DNA of 64,000 bases from CAZMXS01 sp964570325. Its GTDB lineage: Bacteria; Verrucomicrobiota; Kiritimatiellia; CAIQIC01; CAZMXS01. The DNA is taken from contig CAZMXS010000015.1 in the NCBI GenBank assembly GCA_964570325.1, positions 7,328 to 71,327 of the forward strand, given 5' to 3'. Positions 39,465 to 47,944 of this stretch are shown here, piece after piece. A program made the position numbers and the translations under genes. How positions within the stretch are numbered: position 1 is the first letter of the stretch; every line of letters begins with the position of its first letter. The notes below the pieces were generated by a model, which was not told where the DNA came from, did not search any database, and worked only from the letters and a program-made list of their open reading frames with translations.

Positions 39465-40988
39465 ATGATACTTGGCCAACTGTGCCAGGAAGCGATGAAA
39501 CTGGAATACATAACGCGGATAATTCAGCCCCTGACGGTCAAGGGCCCGGCGCATTGCGAGATTGAAGGCATCGCCTACGATTCGCGGCAGGTGCGGCCCG
39601 GCTGGCTGTTCGTTGCGTTGCATGGGCGCCACAAGGAGGGTGCGGAGTTCATCGCGGACGCGATCCAGCGCGGCGCGGTGGCGGTGGTGTCGGAGCAGAA
39701 CGACTGGAAACGCCGCGATGTCACTCACATCCGTGTGGCGAACGCGCGTCAGGCGCTGGCGGAGATTGCCGCCGCGTTTTATGACGCGCCCGCGCGTAAA
39801 TTGCAGGTGGTCGGCATCACCGGCACGAACGGCAAGTCCACGACGGCCTTCATGCTCCGGGATATCTTTGCGGCGGACGGCCGCCGGCCCGGCCTCGTCG
39901 GCACGATCCGCTATGAAATCGGGGCGCGGGTGATCCCGGCGGCGCGGACGACTCCCGAGGCGCCGGACCTGCAATCCATGCTTGACCAGATGGTGCGGGC
40001 CGGCTGCCGCAGCGCCGTGATGGAGGTGTCGTCGCACGGTCTGGTGCAGCAGCGCGTCTGGGGCATTGATTTCGACGCGGCCGTCTTCACCAACCTGACG
40101 CGCGACCATCTCGACTACCACGAGAGCATGGAACGGTATTTCGACGCCAAATCCCTGCTGTTCCGCGGCCTGGGCCAGATGGAGAAGAAAGCCGCCGCCA
40201 TCATCAACATGGACGACCCGTGGGGGCTGCGCCTGGCGGCGACCAATGGCTTTCGCGCGGAGGTCGTCACGTACGGTTTCCACCCGAACGCGCGCGTGCG
40301 CGCCGAGGCGTTGGAACTGACGCCGGAGGGTTCCCGCTTCATGCTGGCGACGCCGTGGGGCGCGCGTGCCGTGAGCCTGGGCTTGCTTGGGCGGTTCAAC
40401 GTCAGCAACGCGCTGGCCGCCGCCGCCGCCGCCGGCGCATTGGGGGTTCCCCTGCCGGTCATTGCTGATGTGCTGGGAACGCTGGCGCCCGTGCCGGGCC
40501 GGTTGGAGAAGATTCCGAACGCGCGCGGGCTGCTGGTGTTTGTGGACTATGCCCACACGGACGACGCACTGGCCAACGTGTTGCAAACATTGCGCGAGAT
40601 CACGCGGCGGCGTTTGATTGTGGTCTTCGGCTGCGGCGGCAACCGCGACCGCGCCAAGCGCCCGCTGATGGGCGCGATTGCCGCCCGGCTGGCCGACTAC
40701 GCCATCGTGACCAGCGACAATCCGCGCGGCGAGGATCCGGTCGAGATCATCACGCAGGTCGCCGCCGGCTTTGGGTTCGCCCACAACTTCGAGATGGAGG
40801 TGGACCGCGAGCAGGCGATCGCGCGGGCGCTGGCGCTGGCTGAGCCGGGGGACACGGTGTTGATCGCGGGCAAGGGACACGAGAATTACCAGGAGTTCGC
40901 GCACACGGTCGTGCCGTTCGACGACCGCGAGGTCGCGGCGCGACGATTGAAGCCGTCCTCCGCGACGGCGGCGGGAACCCATACCTGA
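39465..40988 (+). CDS. murE: UDP-MurNAc-tripeptide synthetase MurE
   Basis: The ATG at 39465 has GGAG 6 nt upstream; alternatives are GTG 39444 and ATG 39495. The N-terminal domain carries EIEGIAYDSRQVRPGWLFVAL. The ATP loop is GITGTNGKSTT, the substrate region is RTTPEAPDLQSML and VMEVSSHGLVQQR, and the carbamylated lysine is in YFDAKSLLF. The C-terminal DNPRGEDP motif matches the DNPRxE pattern of meso-diaminopimelate-adding MurE, so the cell wall is predicted to be m-DAP type. It is followed 32 nt later by a small zinc-ribbon gene rather than murF directly. Confidence 0.95.
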   Translation: MILGQLCQEAMKLEYITRIIQPLTVKGPAHCEIEGIAYDSRQVRPGWLFVALHGRHKEGAEFIADAIQRGAVAVVSEQNDWKRRDVTHIRVANARQALAEIAAAFYDAPARKLQVVGITGTNGKSTTAFMLRDIFAADGRRPGLVGTIRYEIGARVIPAARTTPEAPDLQSMLDQMVRAGCRSAVMEVSSHGLVQQRVWGIDFDAAVFTNLTRDHLDYHESMERYFDAKSLLFRGLGQMEKKAAAIINMDDPWGLRLAATNGFRAEVVTYGFHPNARVRAEALELTPEGSRFMLATPWGARAVSLGLLGRFNVSNALAAAAAAGALGVPLPVIADVLGTLAPVPGRLEKIPNARGLLVFVDYAHTDDALANVLQTLREITRRRLIVVFGCGGNRDRAKRPLMGAIAARLADYAIVTSDNPRGEDPVEIITQVAAGFGFAHNFEMEVDREQAIARALALAEPGDTVLIAGKGHENYQEFAHTVVPFDDREVAARRLKPSSATAAGTHT

Positions 40989-41020
40989 ACCGCGGGGGCG
41001 AACCGCGGGGGAGCGTGGAT

Positions 41021-41239
41021 ATGAAACTGACATGCGATGAGAGCGAACCGGCGGTGGAAACCGGGCACCGCGAACTGGCGGTGAAATGTTGCAACTGCCA
41101 CCGCGTGCGGGTGCATAACCGCTGGATCCATGATCCCGGTCGGCCGGCCGGCGGGTTGACTTACACCCACGGGTATTGTCCCGACTGTTACACGGTGGCG
41201 ATGTCGGAGTTGATTGGGTGCCGGATGGCGCTGCGCTGA
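41021..41239 (+). CDS. stand-alone zinc-ribbon protein inserted between murE and murF
   Basis: Seventy-two residues from ATG 41021, with GGAG 7 nt upstream. The core is VKCCNCHRVRVHNRWIHDP, then LTYTHGYCPDCY: two CxxC knuckles about 30 residues apart. This layout (CxxCxxxR...W...SHGxCPxC) is familiar as the short C-terminal tail of many PAS/GGDEF or response-regulator proteins, but here it is a whole protein. It probably binds one zinc ion. Conserved position inside a peptidoglycan operon hints at a link to envelope synthesis; no function is known to me. Confidence 0.75.
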   Translation: MKLTCDESEPAVETGHRELAVKCCNCHRVRVHNRWIHDPGRPAGGLTYTHGYCPDCYTVAMSELIGCRMALR

Positions 41240-41272
41240 AACGGGGCGAAACAGGGGCCGGCGCATGGTGGA

Positions 41273-42667
41273 ATGCAGAAAGCAATGCCCGAGTTCAATG
41301 TCAGCGATTTGGCCGCCTGGAGCGGTGGCGTATGGTCCTCCGCGCCTGCCCGGCCCGTTACGGGCGTTTCGATTGATACCCGCGTCCTGACGCCCGGCAA
41401 TCTGTTCGTTGCGATTCGCGGCGCCAACTGCGACGGTCACGATTTTGTGACGCGGGCCTGCGCGGCGGGCGCGTCCGGCGGGGGCGGGCGCGCGGCCTGG
41501 CGCGGCGCGCCGGCCGCGGCGGGGTTGGGCGTGGCGGACCCGGCGGAAGCCCTGCGCCGGATCGCGTCCGGCTACCGGAATTCCCTGTCCGGCGAAATTT
41601 TGGCTGTGACCGGCAGTGTCGGCAAGACCACAGTCAAGGAAATGCTGGCTGACCTTCTGGCGACCTGCGCTCCGACAGCCCGGACACGCGGCAATTTCAA
41701 CAACGATCTTGGCTTGCCGCTCAGCCTGCTGGCCATGGAGCGGACGCACGCCTTCGGCGTCTTCGAGATCGGCATGAATCATCCCGGGGAACTGGCGCCG
41801 CTATGCGCGCTTCTCCAGCCGCGTTGGGGGGTGATCACCACGGTCGGGGCCGTGCACCTCGAGTTCTTCCCATCGGTGCGCGCGATTGCAGAGGAAAAAG
41901 CCGCGCTGTTTCGCGCCCTGCCGCCCGACGGGACCGCTGTTGTCAGTCGCGATCAGGAATGGTTCGAGGTCTTCCGCGCGTCCGCCCTGTGCCGCCTGGT
42001 GACGACTTCGCTGCGTGGCACCGCGGATTACACCGCCCGCGTGGTGTCCGATTGCCCGGCGCGGTTTGTGGCGCGCGAGACGGTCAGCGGTGCGGAAGCG
42101 GATATCGAATTGCCCGTGCCCGGCCGGCACGCAATCGAGAATGCCCTGCTGGCTGTCGCGGTTGCCCGCGGACACGGACTGGCATGGACAGAAATCGCCG
42201 CGGCTCTGGCGCGTTACCGCCCGGCGGCGATGCGCTGGAATTGCATCCAGACAGATGGCGTGACCTGGATCAATGACGCCTACAACGCGAACCCCATTAG
42301 CATGCGCGCGGCGTTGCGGACCTTCGCCGAACTGCCGATGCTGGGCCGTAAATGGCTGGCGCTGGGCGGAATGCGCGAGCTGGGCGCGGCCTCCCACGAC
42401 GAGCACTTCGCGCTTGGCGGCGTGGTTGCGCGTGGCGCCTGGGCGGGCCTGGCAGCGGTCGGTCCGTTGGGCGCCGATATTGCGGCGGGCGCGGCCGCCG
42501 CCGGCATGCCGCCGGATCTGATTCATCGCTGCGATGATTGCGCCGCCGCCGCCGCCCTGCTTCGGAAGCGTATTCGGCCGGGCGACGCGATTCTCTTGAA
42601 GGCCTCGCGCGGGGAGCAATTGGAGGACATACTGCGGTGTCTGGGCGTTGCGATGGAGGCACATTAA
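41273..42667 (+). CDS. murF: UDP-MurNAc-tripeptide-D-Ala-D-Ala ligase MurF
   Basis: A 464-residue Mur ligase. The N-terminal substrate domain has VTGVSIDTRVLTPGNLFVAI, the P-loop is AVTGSVGKTTVKEML, followed by RTRGNFNNDLGLPLSLL and FEIGMNHPGEL, with the lysine of EEKAALF as the expected carbamylation site. The C-terminal domain contains WINDAYNANPISMRAAL. An Ala/Gly-rich stretch near residue 65-80 looks like a lineage-specific linker. It adds D-Ala-D-Ala to complete the pentapeptide. The ATG at 41273 lacks a strong ribosome-binding site; an in-frame ATG lies 12 nt later. Confidence 0.96.
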   Translation: MQKAMPEFNVSDLAAWSGGVWSSAPARPVTGVSIDTRVLTPGNLFVAIRGANCDGHDFVTRACAAGASGGGGRAAWRGAPAAAGLGVADPAEALRRIASGYRNSLSGEILAVTGSVGKTTVKEMLADLLATCAPTARTRGNFNNDLGLPLSLLAMERTHAFGVFEIGMNHPGELAPLCALLQPRWGVITTVGAVHLEFFPSVRAIAEEKAALFRALPPDGTAVVSRDQEWFEVFRASALCRLVTTSLRGTADYTARVVSDCPARFVARETVSGAEADIELPVPGRHAIENALLAVAVARGHGLAWTEIAAALARYRPAAMRWNCIQTDGVTWINDAYNANPISMRAALRTFAELPMLGRKWLALGGMRELGAASHDEHFALGGVVARGAWAGLAAVGPLGADIAAGAAAAGMPPDLIHRCDDCAAAAALLRKRIRPGDAILLKASRGEQLEDILRCLGVAMEAH

Positions 42668-42670
42668 AGC

Positions 42671-43813
42671 ATGCTGTATTATCTCTATCTACTGACGGAT
42701 GTGTTCTCGCCACTGCGGGTGTTCCGTTATATCACCTTTCGCGCTTTCGCGGCGGCGGCCACGGCGTTTGTCGTCAGCATTGTCCTGGGGCCGTGGCTGA
42801 TTCGAACCCTGCGTCGCCTGCAGATTGGTCAGCCGATCCGGTCCGATAAGGACGCGCCGCCGTTGTATATCTTTCACCGGAAAAAGGAGGGGACGCCCAC
42901 GATGGGCGGGCTCCTCATCATCATTGCCTGCGCGGCGGGGGCGGTATTGTGGGCGCGCCCGACCAACGGCTGCGTCTGGCTCGCGCTGCTGACGATGCTC
43001 TTCATGGGCGGGGTGGGGTTCATTGACGATTACTTGAAAGTCAGCAAGAAAAACCCCAAGGGCCTGAGCGCGCGCAAGAAACTGCTGTATCAACTGGTCT
43101 GGAGCATGATCGCGCTGGCGATCCTGTTGATCCTTCCGGAGACCCGGACGCATGTCAAACAACTGATGCTGCCGTTCCTGAAGGATCCGGTGATCATGAA
43201 TATGGGCATTGTCGGCACCTTTTTGTTTCTGGCGTTGGTGCTGATCGGTTCGACCAATGCGGTGAACCTGACCGACGGGTTGGACGGTTTGGCCATCGGC
43301 TGCAGCAATTCCGTTGCGCTGGCTTACCTGGTGATGGCCTATGTGGCCGGCCACGCGCGGTTCGCGCAGTATTTGCAAGTGCCCTATATCCCCGGCAGCG
43401 GCGAACTGGCGGTGTTCTGCGGCAGTCTGCTGGGCGCCGGACTCGGATTTCTCTGGTACAATTGCCATCCCGCGCGCATGTTCATGGGCGACACGGGCAG
43501 CCTGGCTTTGGGCGGCGCAATTGCGATGGTCGCCATCCTGATCAACCAGCAACTGGCGCTGATTATTGTCGGCGGGGTGTTCGTTGCCGAGGCGCTCAGC
43601 GTGCTGCTGCAGGTAGGCTATTTCAAACTCACGGGCGGCCGGCGCATTTTCAAGTGCTCGCCGCTGCATCACCATTTCGAAGCGCTGGAGAAAGAGCGCG
43701 CGGAAAAAGAGGGCCGCGACGTGGAGGTGGTCGAAACCGTGATCACCATTCGATTCTGGATTCTCTCGATTATCTGCGCGCTGATTGGCGTGGCGACGTT
43801 GAAATTACGGTAG
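42671..43813 (+). CDS. mraY: phospho-N-acetylmuramoyl-pentapeptide transferase MraY
   Basis: A 380-residue integral membrane enzyme with about ten helices. Signature segments include FHRKKEGTPTMGGLLII (family motif 1), FMGGVGFIDDYLKVSKKNPKGL with the magnesium-binding Asp pair, SSTNAVNLTDG-type loop (GSTNAVNLTDGLDGLAIG), GFLWYNCHPARMFMGDTGSLALGG, and the nucleotide loop SPLHHHFEA. It forms lipid I at the cytoplasmic face of the membrane. It starts 3 nt after the murF stop, with GGAGG inside murF. Confidence 0.97.
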   Translation: MLYYLYLLTDVFSPLRVFRYITFRAFAAAATAFVVSIVLGPWLIRTLRRLQIGQPIRSDKDAPPLYIFHRKKEGTPTMGGLLIIIACAAGAVLWARPTNGCVWLALLTMLFMGGVGFIDDYLKVSKKNPKGLSARKKLLYQLVWSMIALAILLILPETRTHVKQLMLPFLKDPVIMNMGIVGTFLFLALVLIGSTNAVNLTDGLDGLAIGCSNSVALAYLVMAYVAGHARFAQYLQVPYIPGSGELAVFCGSLLGAGLGFLWYNCHPARMFMGDTGSLALGGAIAMVAILINQQLALIIVGGVFVAEALSVLLQVGYFKLTGGRRIFKCSPLHHHFEALEKERAEKEGRDVEVVETVITIRFWILSIICALIGVATLKLR

Positions 43814-43849
43814 ACGGCGGATTGGTTTGGCGGGTGTGCAATCGCCGAT

Positions 43850-43905
43850 AACGAAGTGCGCGCCCAACGTGCCGTCTTCGTTGGCTTTATTGTTTTCTGT
43901 TTTAA
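43850..43905 (+). terminator. possible attenuator/terminator between mraY and murD
   Basis: AACGAAG (43850-43856) and CTTCGTT (43876-43882) form a 7-bp stem with a 19-nt loop, followed by a T-rich tract (ctttattgttttctgtttt, ending near 43903). It may partially reduce read-through into murD. The long loop makes the call weak. Confidence 0.3.
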
Positions 43906-43921
43906 GATTGGATTTCGGCGC

Positions 43922-45265
43922 ATGGAGTTATACCGGAAAGCCTTGGTCTGTGGGTTGGGCAGCAGCGGCGTGGCCGCCGCCCGCCTGCTGGTCGGCGAGG
44001 GCGCGCGCGTTACCGCGATTGACCGGGCCGACACATCCGCATTGCGCCAGACGGCGGCGGAACTGGCGTCGCTGGGTGTGAGCGCGCGGCTGGGGCCGAA
44101 TACGACCGTGCCGGATGAGCCGTATGATGTGGCGGTTGTCAGCCCCGGCCTGACGCTGAACTCTCCCTGGTTGTCTGTGCTGGCGGATCGCGGCGTCCCG
44201 CTTCTTTCCGAGCTGGAGTTGGGCTGGAGCCGATTCCGCGGACGCACGATTGCCGTCACCGGATCCAACGGCAAGAGCACGGCCGTGAAATGGCTGGCGG
44301 AAAGCCTCGCGGCGGGCGGCGCGCGCGCCGCCCCAGCGGGTAATTATGGGCCGCCGGCCGCGCAGGTGGTGCGCGAGCGGCCGGACCTGGAATGGCTCGT
44401 GCTGGAGGTCAGTTCATTTCAGTTGGAAACCACGCGCGACTTCCGGCCGGACATTGGCGTCGTGCTCAATGTCTTCCCGAACCATCTGGACCGACATGGC
44501 AGCCGGGCGGCCTACCTGGCGCTCAAAGCGCGGCTTTTTGCTCGCGCGCGGTTCGGCGATACCTGCCTGGTTAATGCCGGTCTCCTGCAGGAATTGAAGC
44601 CGCTGGTTGGAACCGGCCGGGGTGTCTGGCGCACCTTCGATTGCGCGCCGCCGGCCGACTACGTCTATCGCGCCGGCGCGGTTGAGCATGACGGCCGCGT
44701 GCGGGCGCGTTTCGATGGCACTTATTTTGGTAACGACGTGTTAGGCTTGACGGCCGCGGCGGTAGTCGCCGCGTTGGATGCGGCGGGCCTGCCCCCGGCG
44801 GCGGCGGAAACCGTCGCGCGCCGATTCGAGCCCCTGCCGCACCGGATGCAGGTGGTGGCCGTACGCGACGGGGTTACGTTTATCAATGATTCCAAGGCTA
44901 CGAATCTGACGGCGATGGCGGCCGCATTGCGCATGACCGGCGGCGGGGTGCGGCTGATTGCCGGCGGCCTGGCGAAGGAGTCGGATTTCGAGTTCGTGCG
45001 GCCGGTGCTGGCGGAAAAGGCGCGCGGGGTTTATCTGATTGGCCAGGCGGCTGTCGCCATGGCCGCGGCCTGGGCGGACACCGTTGCGTGCCAGGTGTGC
45101 GGGACGCTGGAGGCGGCAGTGGCCCAAGCCTGGCGGGATGCGGCGCCTGGCGAGTGCGTGCTGCTCGCGCCCGCGTGCGCCAGTTTCGACCAGTTCCGCA
45201 ATTATGAGGAGCGCGGAAACTGCTTCATGAAATATGTTGAGAATCTGTCCGGGAGGACGGCATAA
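43922..45265 (+). CDS. murD: UDP-N-acetylmuramoylalanine-D-glutamate ligase MurD
   Basis: The ATG at 43922 begins MELYRKALVCGLGSSGVAAARL, the Rossmann-like N-terminal domain of MurD; the frame is open earlier but unconserved. The protein has 447 residues. The P-loop is TIAVTGSNGKSTAVKWL, the central domain has VLEVSSFQLET and FPNHLDRHGSRAAYLALKARLF (carbamylated lysine region), and the C-terminal domain shows PHRMQVV...FINDSKATN and LAPACASFDQFRNYEERG, all family marks. It adds D-glutamate to UDP-MurNAc-L-Ala. Its TAA shares a base with the ATG at 45265. Confidence 0.96.
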   Translation: MELYRKALVCGLGSSGVAAARLLVGEGARVTAIDRADTSALRQTAAELASLGVSARLGPNTTVPDEPYDVAVVSPGLTLNSPWLSVLADRGVPLLSELELGWSRFRGRTIAVTGSNGKSTAVKWLAESLAAGGARAAPAGNYGPPAAQVVRERPDLEWLVLEVSSFQLETTRDFRPDIGVVLNVFPNHLDRHGSRAAYLALKARLFARARFGDTCLVNAGLLQELKPLVGTGRGVWRTFDCAPPADYVYRAGAVEHDGRVRARFDGTYFGNDVLGLTAAAVVAALDAAGLPPAAAETVARRFEPLPHRMQVVAVRDGVTFINDSKATNLTAMAAALRMTGGGVRLIAGGLAKESDFEFVRPVLAEKARGVYLIGQAAVAMAAAWADTVACQVCGTLEAAVAQAWRDAAPGECVLLAPACASFDQFRNYEERGNCFMKYVENLSGRTA

Positions 45266-45324
45266 TGGAACGGAAAATATCTTGGAGTTCAATGATGTCG
45301 GAAAGCACTGAAAGGAGAAACCAG

Positions 45325-46323
45325 ATGAGGGCCCCGTTGTTGATTTCGGTCGTAGTCGCACTGCATGTTTTGGCGGTGGGCGCGATCATGTTCATCCAGG
45401 GTTGCGGCACCAAGCAACCCGCCGTCGAGCCGCCGCCGGCGCCGATCATGCCGCCCAAGCAGGAAGTCATGGGGACTCCCGCACCACAACCGCGGCCGGT
45501 GTTCCAGCCGCCTGGGCCGGTCGAGCATGCGCCTTCCATGGCGGAGCCGGTCGGCGCTAAGAGCTACGTTGTCCAGAAGGGCGATTCGCTTTCCAAGATC
45601 GCCGCGCGTGTCGGGGTCAGCGGTCGCGAGATCATGGAACTGAACGGCATCAAGGACGCCAACAAGATCCGCATTGGGCAGAAACTGGTGCTGCCGGATT
45701 ATGCGAAGGCCGAGCCGCAGGCGGCCGCGCCTGCCGCGGCGCCCAAACAGGTGGTGCGGGCGACCGCGACCCCGGCGCCGAAGCAGCCGGCTGCGCCCGT
45801 CAAACCCGCGAAGGAAACCAAGCCGGCCAAGGCGGGGGCGGAAACAACCTATGTCGTGCAGTCCGGCGACAGTCTCTCGAAGGTCGCCGCGAAGCATGGC
45901 GTGTCGGTTGCCGCGTTGCGCGAAGCCAATGCCTTGAAGAGCGACAAGATTATGGTGGGCCAGAAGTTGACCATTCCGGGGGCAAAGAGCGGTAAAACGG
46001 GTGCGGTCCGAAAGGAAGATGCGCCCGCGTCGCGGTCCACCGCCGACAGCGAAAGCAAGAGTGGCGCTTCGAGTGTATCGCCGCCCGCAACCCCGCCGGT
46101 TGAACCCGAGTTGGCTGTTGCGCCGGGGCCGGCCGCCCCATTGCCGGCGGCTGTGCAGGACACCCCCTTGGATTACACGGTGCAGGACGGCGACACGCTG
46201 GACAAGATCGCCAAGATGTATGTCGTCAGCAAGGAAGAGATCTTGAAGTTGAACGGGTGGACTTCAGAGCCGGTGTTACGGCCCGGCCAGAAGATGAAGA
46301 TTCCGCTGTCGAAAACATTCTGA
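45325..46323 (+). CDS. LysM-repeat envelope protein within the dcw cluster
   Basis: The ATG at 45325 follows AGGAG by 7 nt and gives 332 residues; an ATG at 45265 overlapping the murD stop has no such site. An N-terminal hydrophobic segment (LLISVVVALHVLAVGAIMF) ends in IQGC, either a membrane anchor or a non-canonical lipobox. Three LysM domains follow: about 79-125 (YVVQKGDSLSKIAARVGV), 173-218 (YVVQSGDSLSKVAAKHGV) and 286-330 (YTVQDGDTLDKIAKMYVV), separated by Pro/Ala/Lys-rich linkers. It should bind peptidoglycan glycan strands at the division site, given its place between murD and ftsW. Confidence 0.88.
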   Translation: MRAPLLISVVVALHVLAVGAIMFIQGCGTKQPAVEPPPAPIMPPKQEVMGTPAPQPRPVFQPPGPVEHAPSMAEPVGAKSYVVQKGDSLSKIAARVGVSGREIMELNGIKDANKIRIGQKLVLPDYAKAEPQAAAPAAAPKQVVRATATPAPKQPAAPVKPAKETKPAKAGAETTYVVQSGDSLSKVAAKHGVSVAALREANALKSDKIMVGQKLTIPGAKSGKTGAVRKEDAPASRSTADSESKSGASSVSPPATPPVEPELAVAPGPAAPLPAAVQDTPLDYTVQDGDTLDKIAKMYVVSKEEILKLNGWTSEPVLRPGQKMKIPLSKTF

Positions 46324-46369
46324 CAATGGCCGGCCACGGCGGTCCGGCCGCATTGAGCATAGCCACAGG

Positions 46370-46399
46370 CAAGGCCCGGCCCCGGGTGGTCGGGCCTTG
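46370..46399 (+). terminator. strong hairpin between LysM gene and ftsW
   Basis: CAAGGCCCG (46370-46378) and CGGGCCTTG (46391-46399) are perfect complements; with a G-U pair and two more C-G pairs the stem reaches 12 bp around a 6-nt loop. The sequence after it is TGTTTG rather than a clean U-run. It may be an attenuator or a processing stem that sets ftsW levels. Confidence 0.45.
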
Positions 46400-46423
46400 T
46401 GTTTGCGAGGCATCGGCGGGCTG

Positions 46424-47560
46424 ATGTGGAAAACCGCGAGCATTATGGTGGGGGTCGTGCTGTTGCTGGTCGCGCTCGGCGTCGTCATGCTGGCGAGCAC
46501 CAGCGTCGTGCAGGGGCAGACCGTTTTCAGTGACCCGAATTACTTTCTTAAGCGGCAGTTGATTTTTCTGCTGGTGGCGGGCGTGGCCGGGCTGGTCATG
46601 GCGCGCATTGACTACCACGTCTGGAAGATGCTTGTCGGCCCGCTGGCGGCTTTTTCGTTGGTATTACTGGTAATGACCCTTATTCCGGGCGTCGGGTTGA
46701 CGGTCAAGGGCAGCAGTCGCTGGCTGCGCGCCGGCCCGGTCAATTTCCAACCTTCGGAACTGGCCAAGTTCACTTGTGTCGCCCTGCTGGCTTGGTGGAT
46801 GGCCCGCGTGCAGCATCGCGCGACGGATTTCAAACTGGGGCTGCTGATCCCGCTTGCGGGATTGGGCGTGTTTCTCGGTTTGATTTTTATTGAGCCGGAC
46901 TTCGGGACGACCCTCTTGGTGGGGGTGGTGGGAATGACCATCATGTTTATGGGTGGTACGCGCTTCAGTTATCTGCTGGTGGCGGGCCTGCTGGGGTTTG
47001 TCGGCTTTGCGCTTGCGATCATGCAGAACGCCGTGCGCATGCGGCGCATTACCGCCTTTCTCGATCCTGAAAAATACGCCAAGAATGAGGCATTTCAGTT
47101 GCTCAATGCGATCTATGCCTTTGTCGTTGGCGGGGCCGGCGGAGTTGGGCTCGGACAGAGTTTGCAAAAGCGGTTTTACCTGCCCGAAGCGCACACCGAC
47201 TTCATCTTTGCCATTATCGGCGAGGAACTCGGTTTGGGCGCCTCCCTGCTGGTCATCACCGGCTTTGTGGTCTTTTTTTTCTGCGGCTTGCGCATCAGTT
47301 TGCGCGCGCCCGACAAGTTTGGCGAGTTGCTGGGTTTCGGATTGACCCTGATGCTGACTTTGCAGGCGGCAATCAATATCGGTGTGGTGACCGGTTGTCT
47401 GCCAACCAAGGGGCTGCCCCTGCCGTTTATCAGTTTCGGCGGATCAAGCCTGGTGATCTCGTTGATGATGGTCGGCGTGCTGGTCAATATCGCGCGCCAG
47501 GCCCAGACCGATGCGGAAGGCGAAACCCGAGTCATCAAAGACGCGGAACACTGGATTTAA
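46424..47560 (+). CDS. ftsW: peptidoglycan glycosyltransferase FtsW (SEDS family)
   Basis: Starting at ATG 46424 the protein has 378 residues and about ten membrane helices. SEDS marks are present: KGSSRWLRAGPVNFQPSELAKF, FIEPDFGTTLLVGVVG, the large extracellular loop after FLDPEKYAKNEAFQLLNAI, GLGQSLQKRFYLPEAHTDFIFAIIGEELG, and the C-terminal GLPLPFISFGGSSL. It polymerises septal glycan strands with FtsI. The cluster stops here: murG, murC, ddl, ftsQ, ftsA and ftsZ do not follow, since ahcY is next. Confidence 0.95.
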   Translation: MWKTASIMVGVVLLLVALGVVMLASTSVVQGQTVFSDPNYFLKRQLIFLLVAGVAGLVMARIDYHVWKMLVGPLAAFSLVLLVMTLIPGVGLTVKGSSRWLRAGPVNFQPSELAKFTCVALLAWWMARVQHRATDFKLGLLIPLAGLGVFLGLIFIEPDFGTTLLVGVVGMTIMFMGGTRFSYLLVAGLLGFVGFALAIMQNAVRMRRITAFLDPEKYAKNEAFQLLNAIYAFVVGGAGGVGLGQSLQKRFYLPEAHTDFIFAIIGEELGLGASLLVITGFVVFFFCGLRISLRAPDKFGELLGFGLTLMLTLQAAINIGVVTGCLPTKGLPLPFISFGGSSLVISLMMVGVLVNIARQAQTDAEGETRVIKDAEHWI

Positions 47561-47944
47561 GCCATACGGCGGAGAAATCCATATCGCGGCTCATCGGGGA
47601 CGGTTCGGCTCTCCTGAAAATAGCGAGTCCCAATGATGGGGTGAGGCATCACTCGCGGTGACGGTTGGGTGCACCAAGCTTGCCTGCGCCCCAACCGGCG
47701 CGTCCCCATGGAGCGCAGGCAGCTTGCTTGTTTCACGCATCAACGTTCCGGTTCCCATGCCGCAATCCGTGCGAGATTCCCCGGCTTTGGGCGGCGGCGT
47801 TTGCAACGGAACGACAGAACCCCATCAAATGGAGCGTGCTCCAGGGCACGAGCCGGCCATTTCCGGCTTGGCGAAGATATAACTTTCCAGTTTCCAAGGC
47901 CGGCGCTTTCCTGTAATAAGCACGGTTTTGATTAAGGAGTGCGC
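47561..47944 (+). other. 384-nt structured leader/intergenic region upstream of ahcY
   Basis: No gene is supported here. It contains several inverted repeats: AGC-T-TGCCTGCGC (47677-47689) with GCGCAGGCAGCT (47713-47724), an overlapping GGTTGGG (47663-47669)/CCCAACC (47690-47696) pair that could be a mutually exclusive alternative stem, TGGAGC-GT-GCTCCA (47830-47843), and GCCGG-CCATTT-CCGGC (47852-47867). The ahcY ribosome-binding site AAGGAG ends the region. A cis-regulatory RNA is possible, but I do not recognise the conserved core of an SAH or SAM riboswitch. Confidence 0.4.
47845..47867. repeat. copy 1 of a short hairpin-forming intergenic repeat
   Basis: Starts GGCACGAGCC and continues into an ATTTC-centred inverted repeat (GCCGG...CCGGC). 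It matches 51564-51586 at about 19 of 23 positions, and both copies have TGGAG just upstream. It lies in the ahcY leader. Confidence 0.35.

Noticed and set aside
39372..41285. 637-codon minus-strand open frame opposite murE
   Set aside because: Antisense shadow; murE motifs are intact on the plus strand.
47561..47944. Known SAH or SAM riboswitch
   Set aside because: Stems are present but I cannot match the conserved core sequences of these classes, so it is left as an unassigned structured leader.
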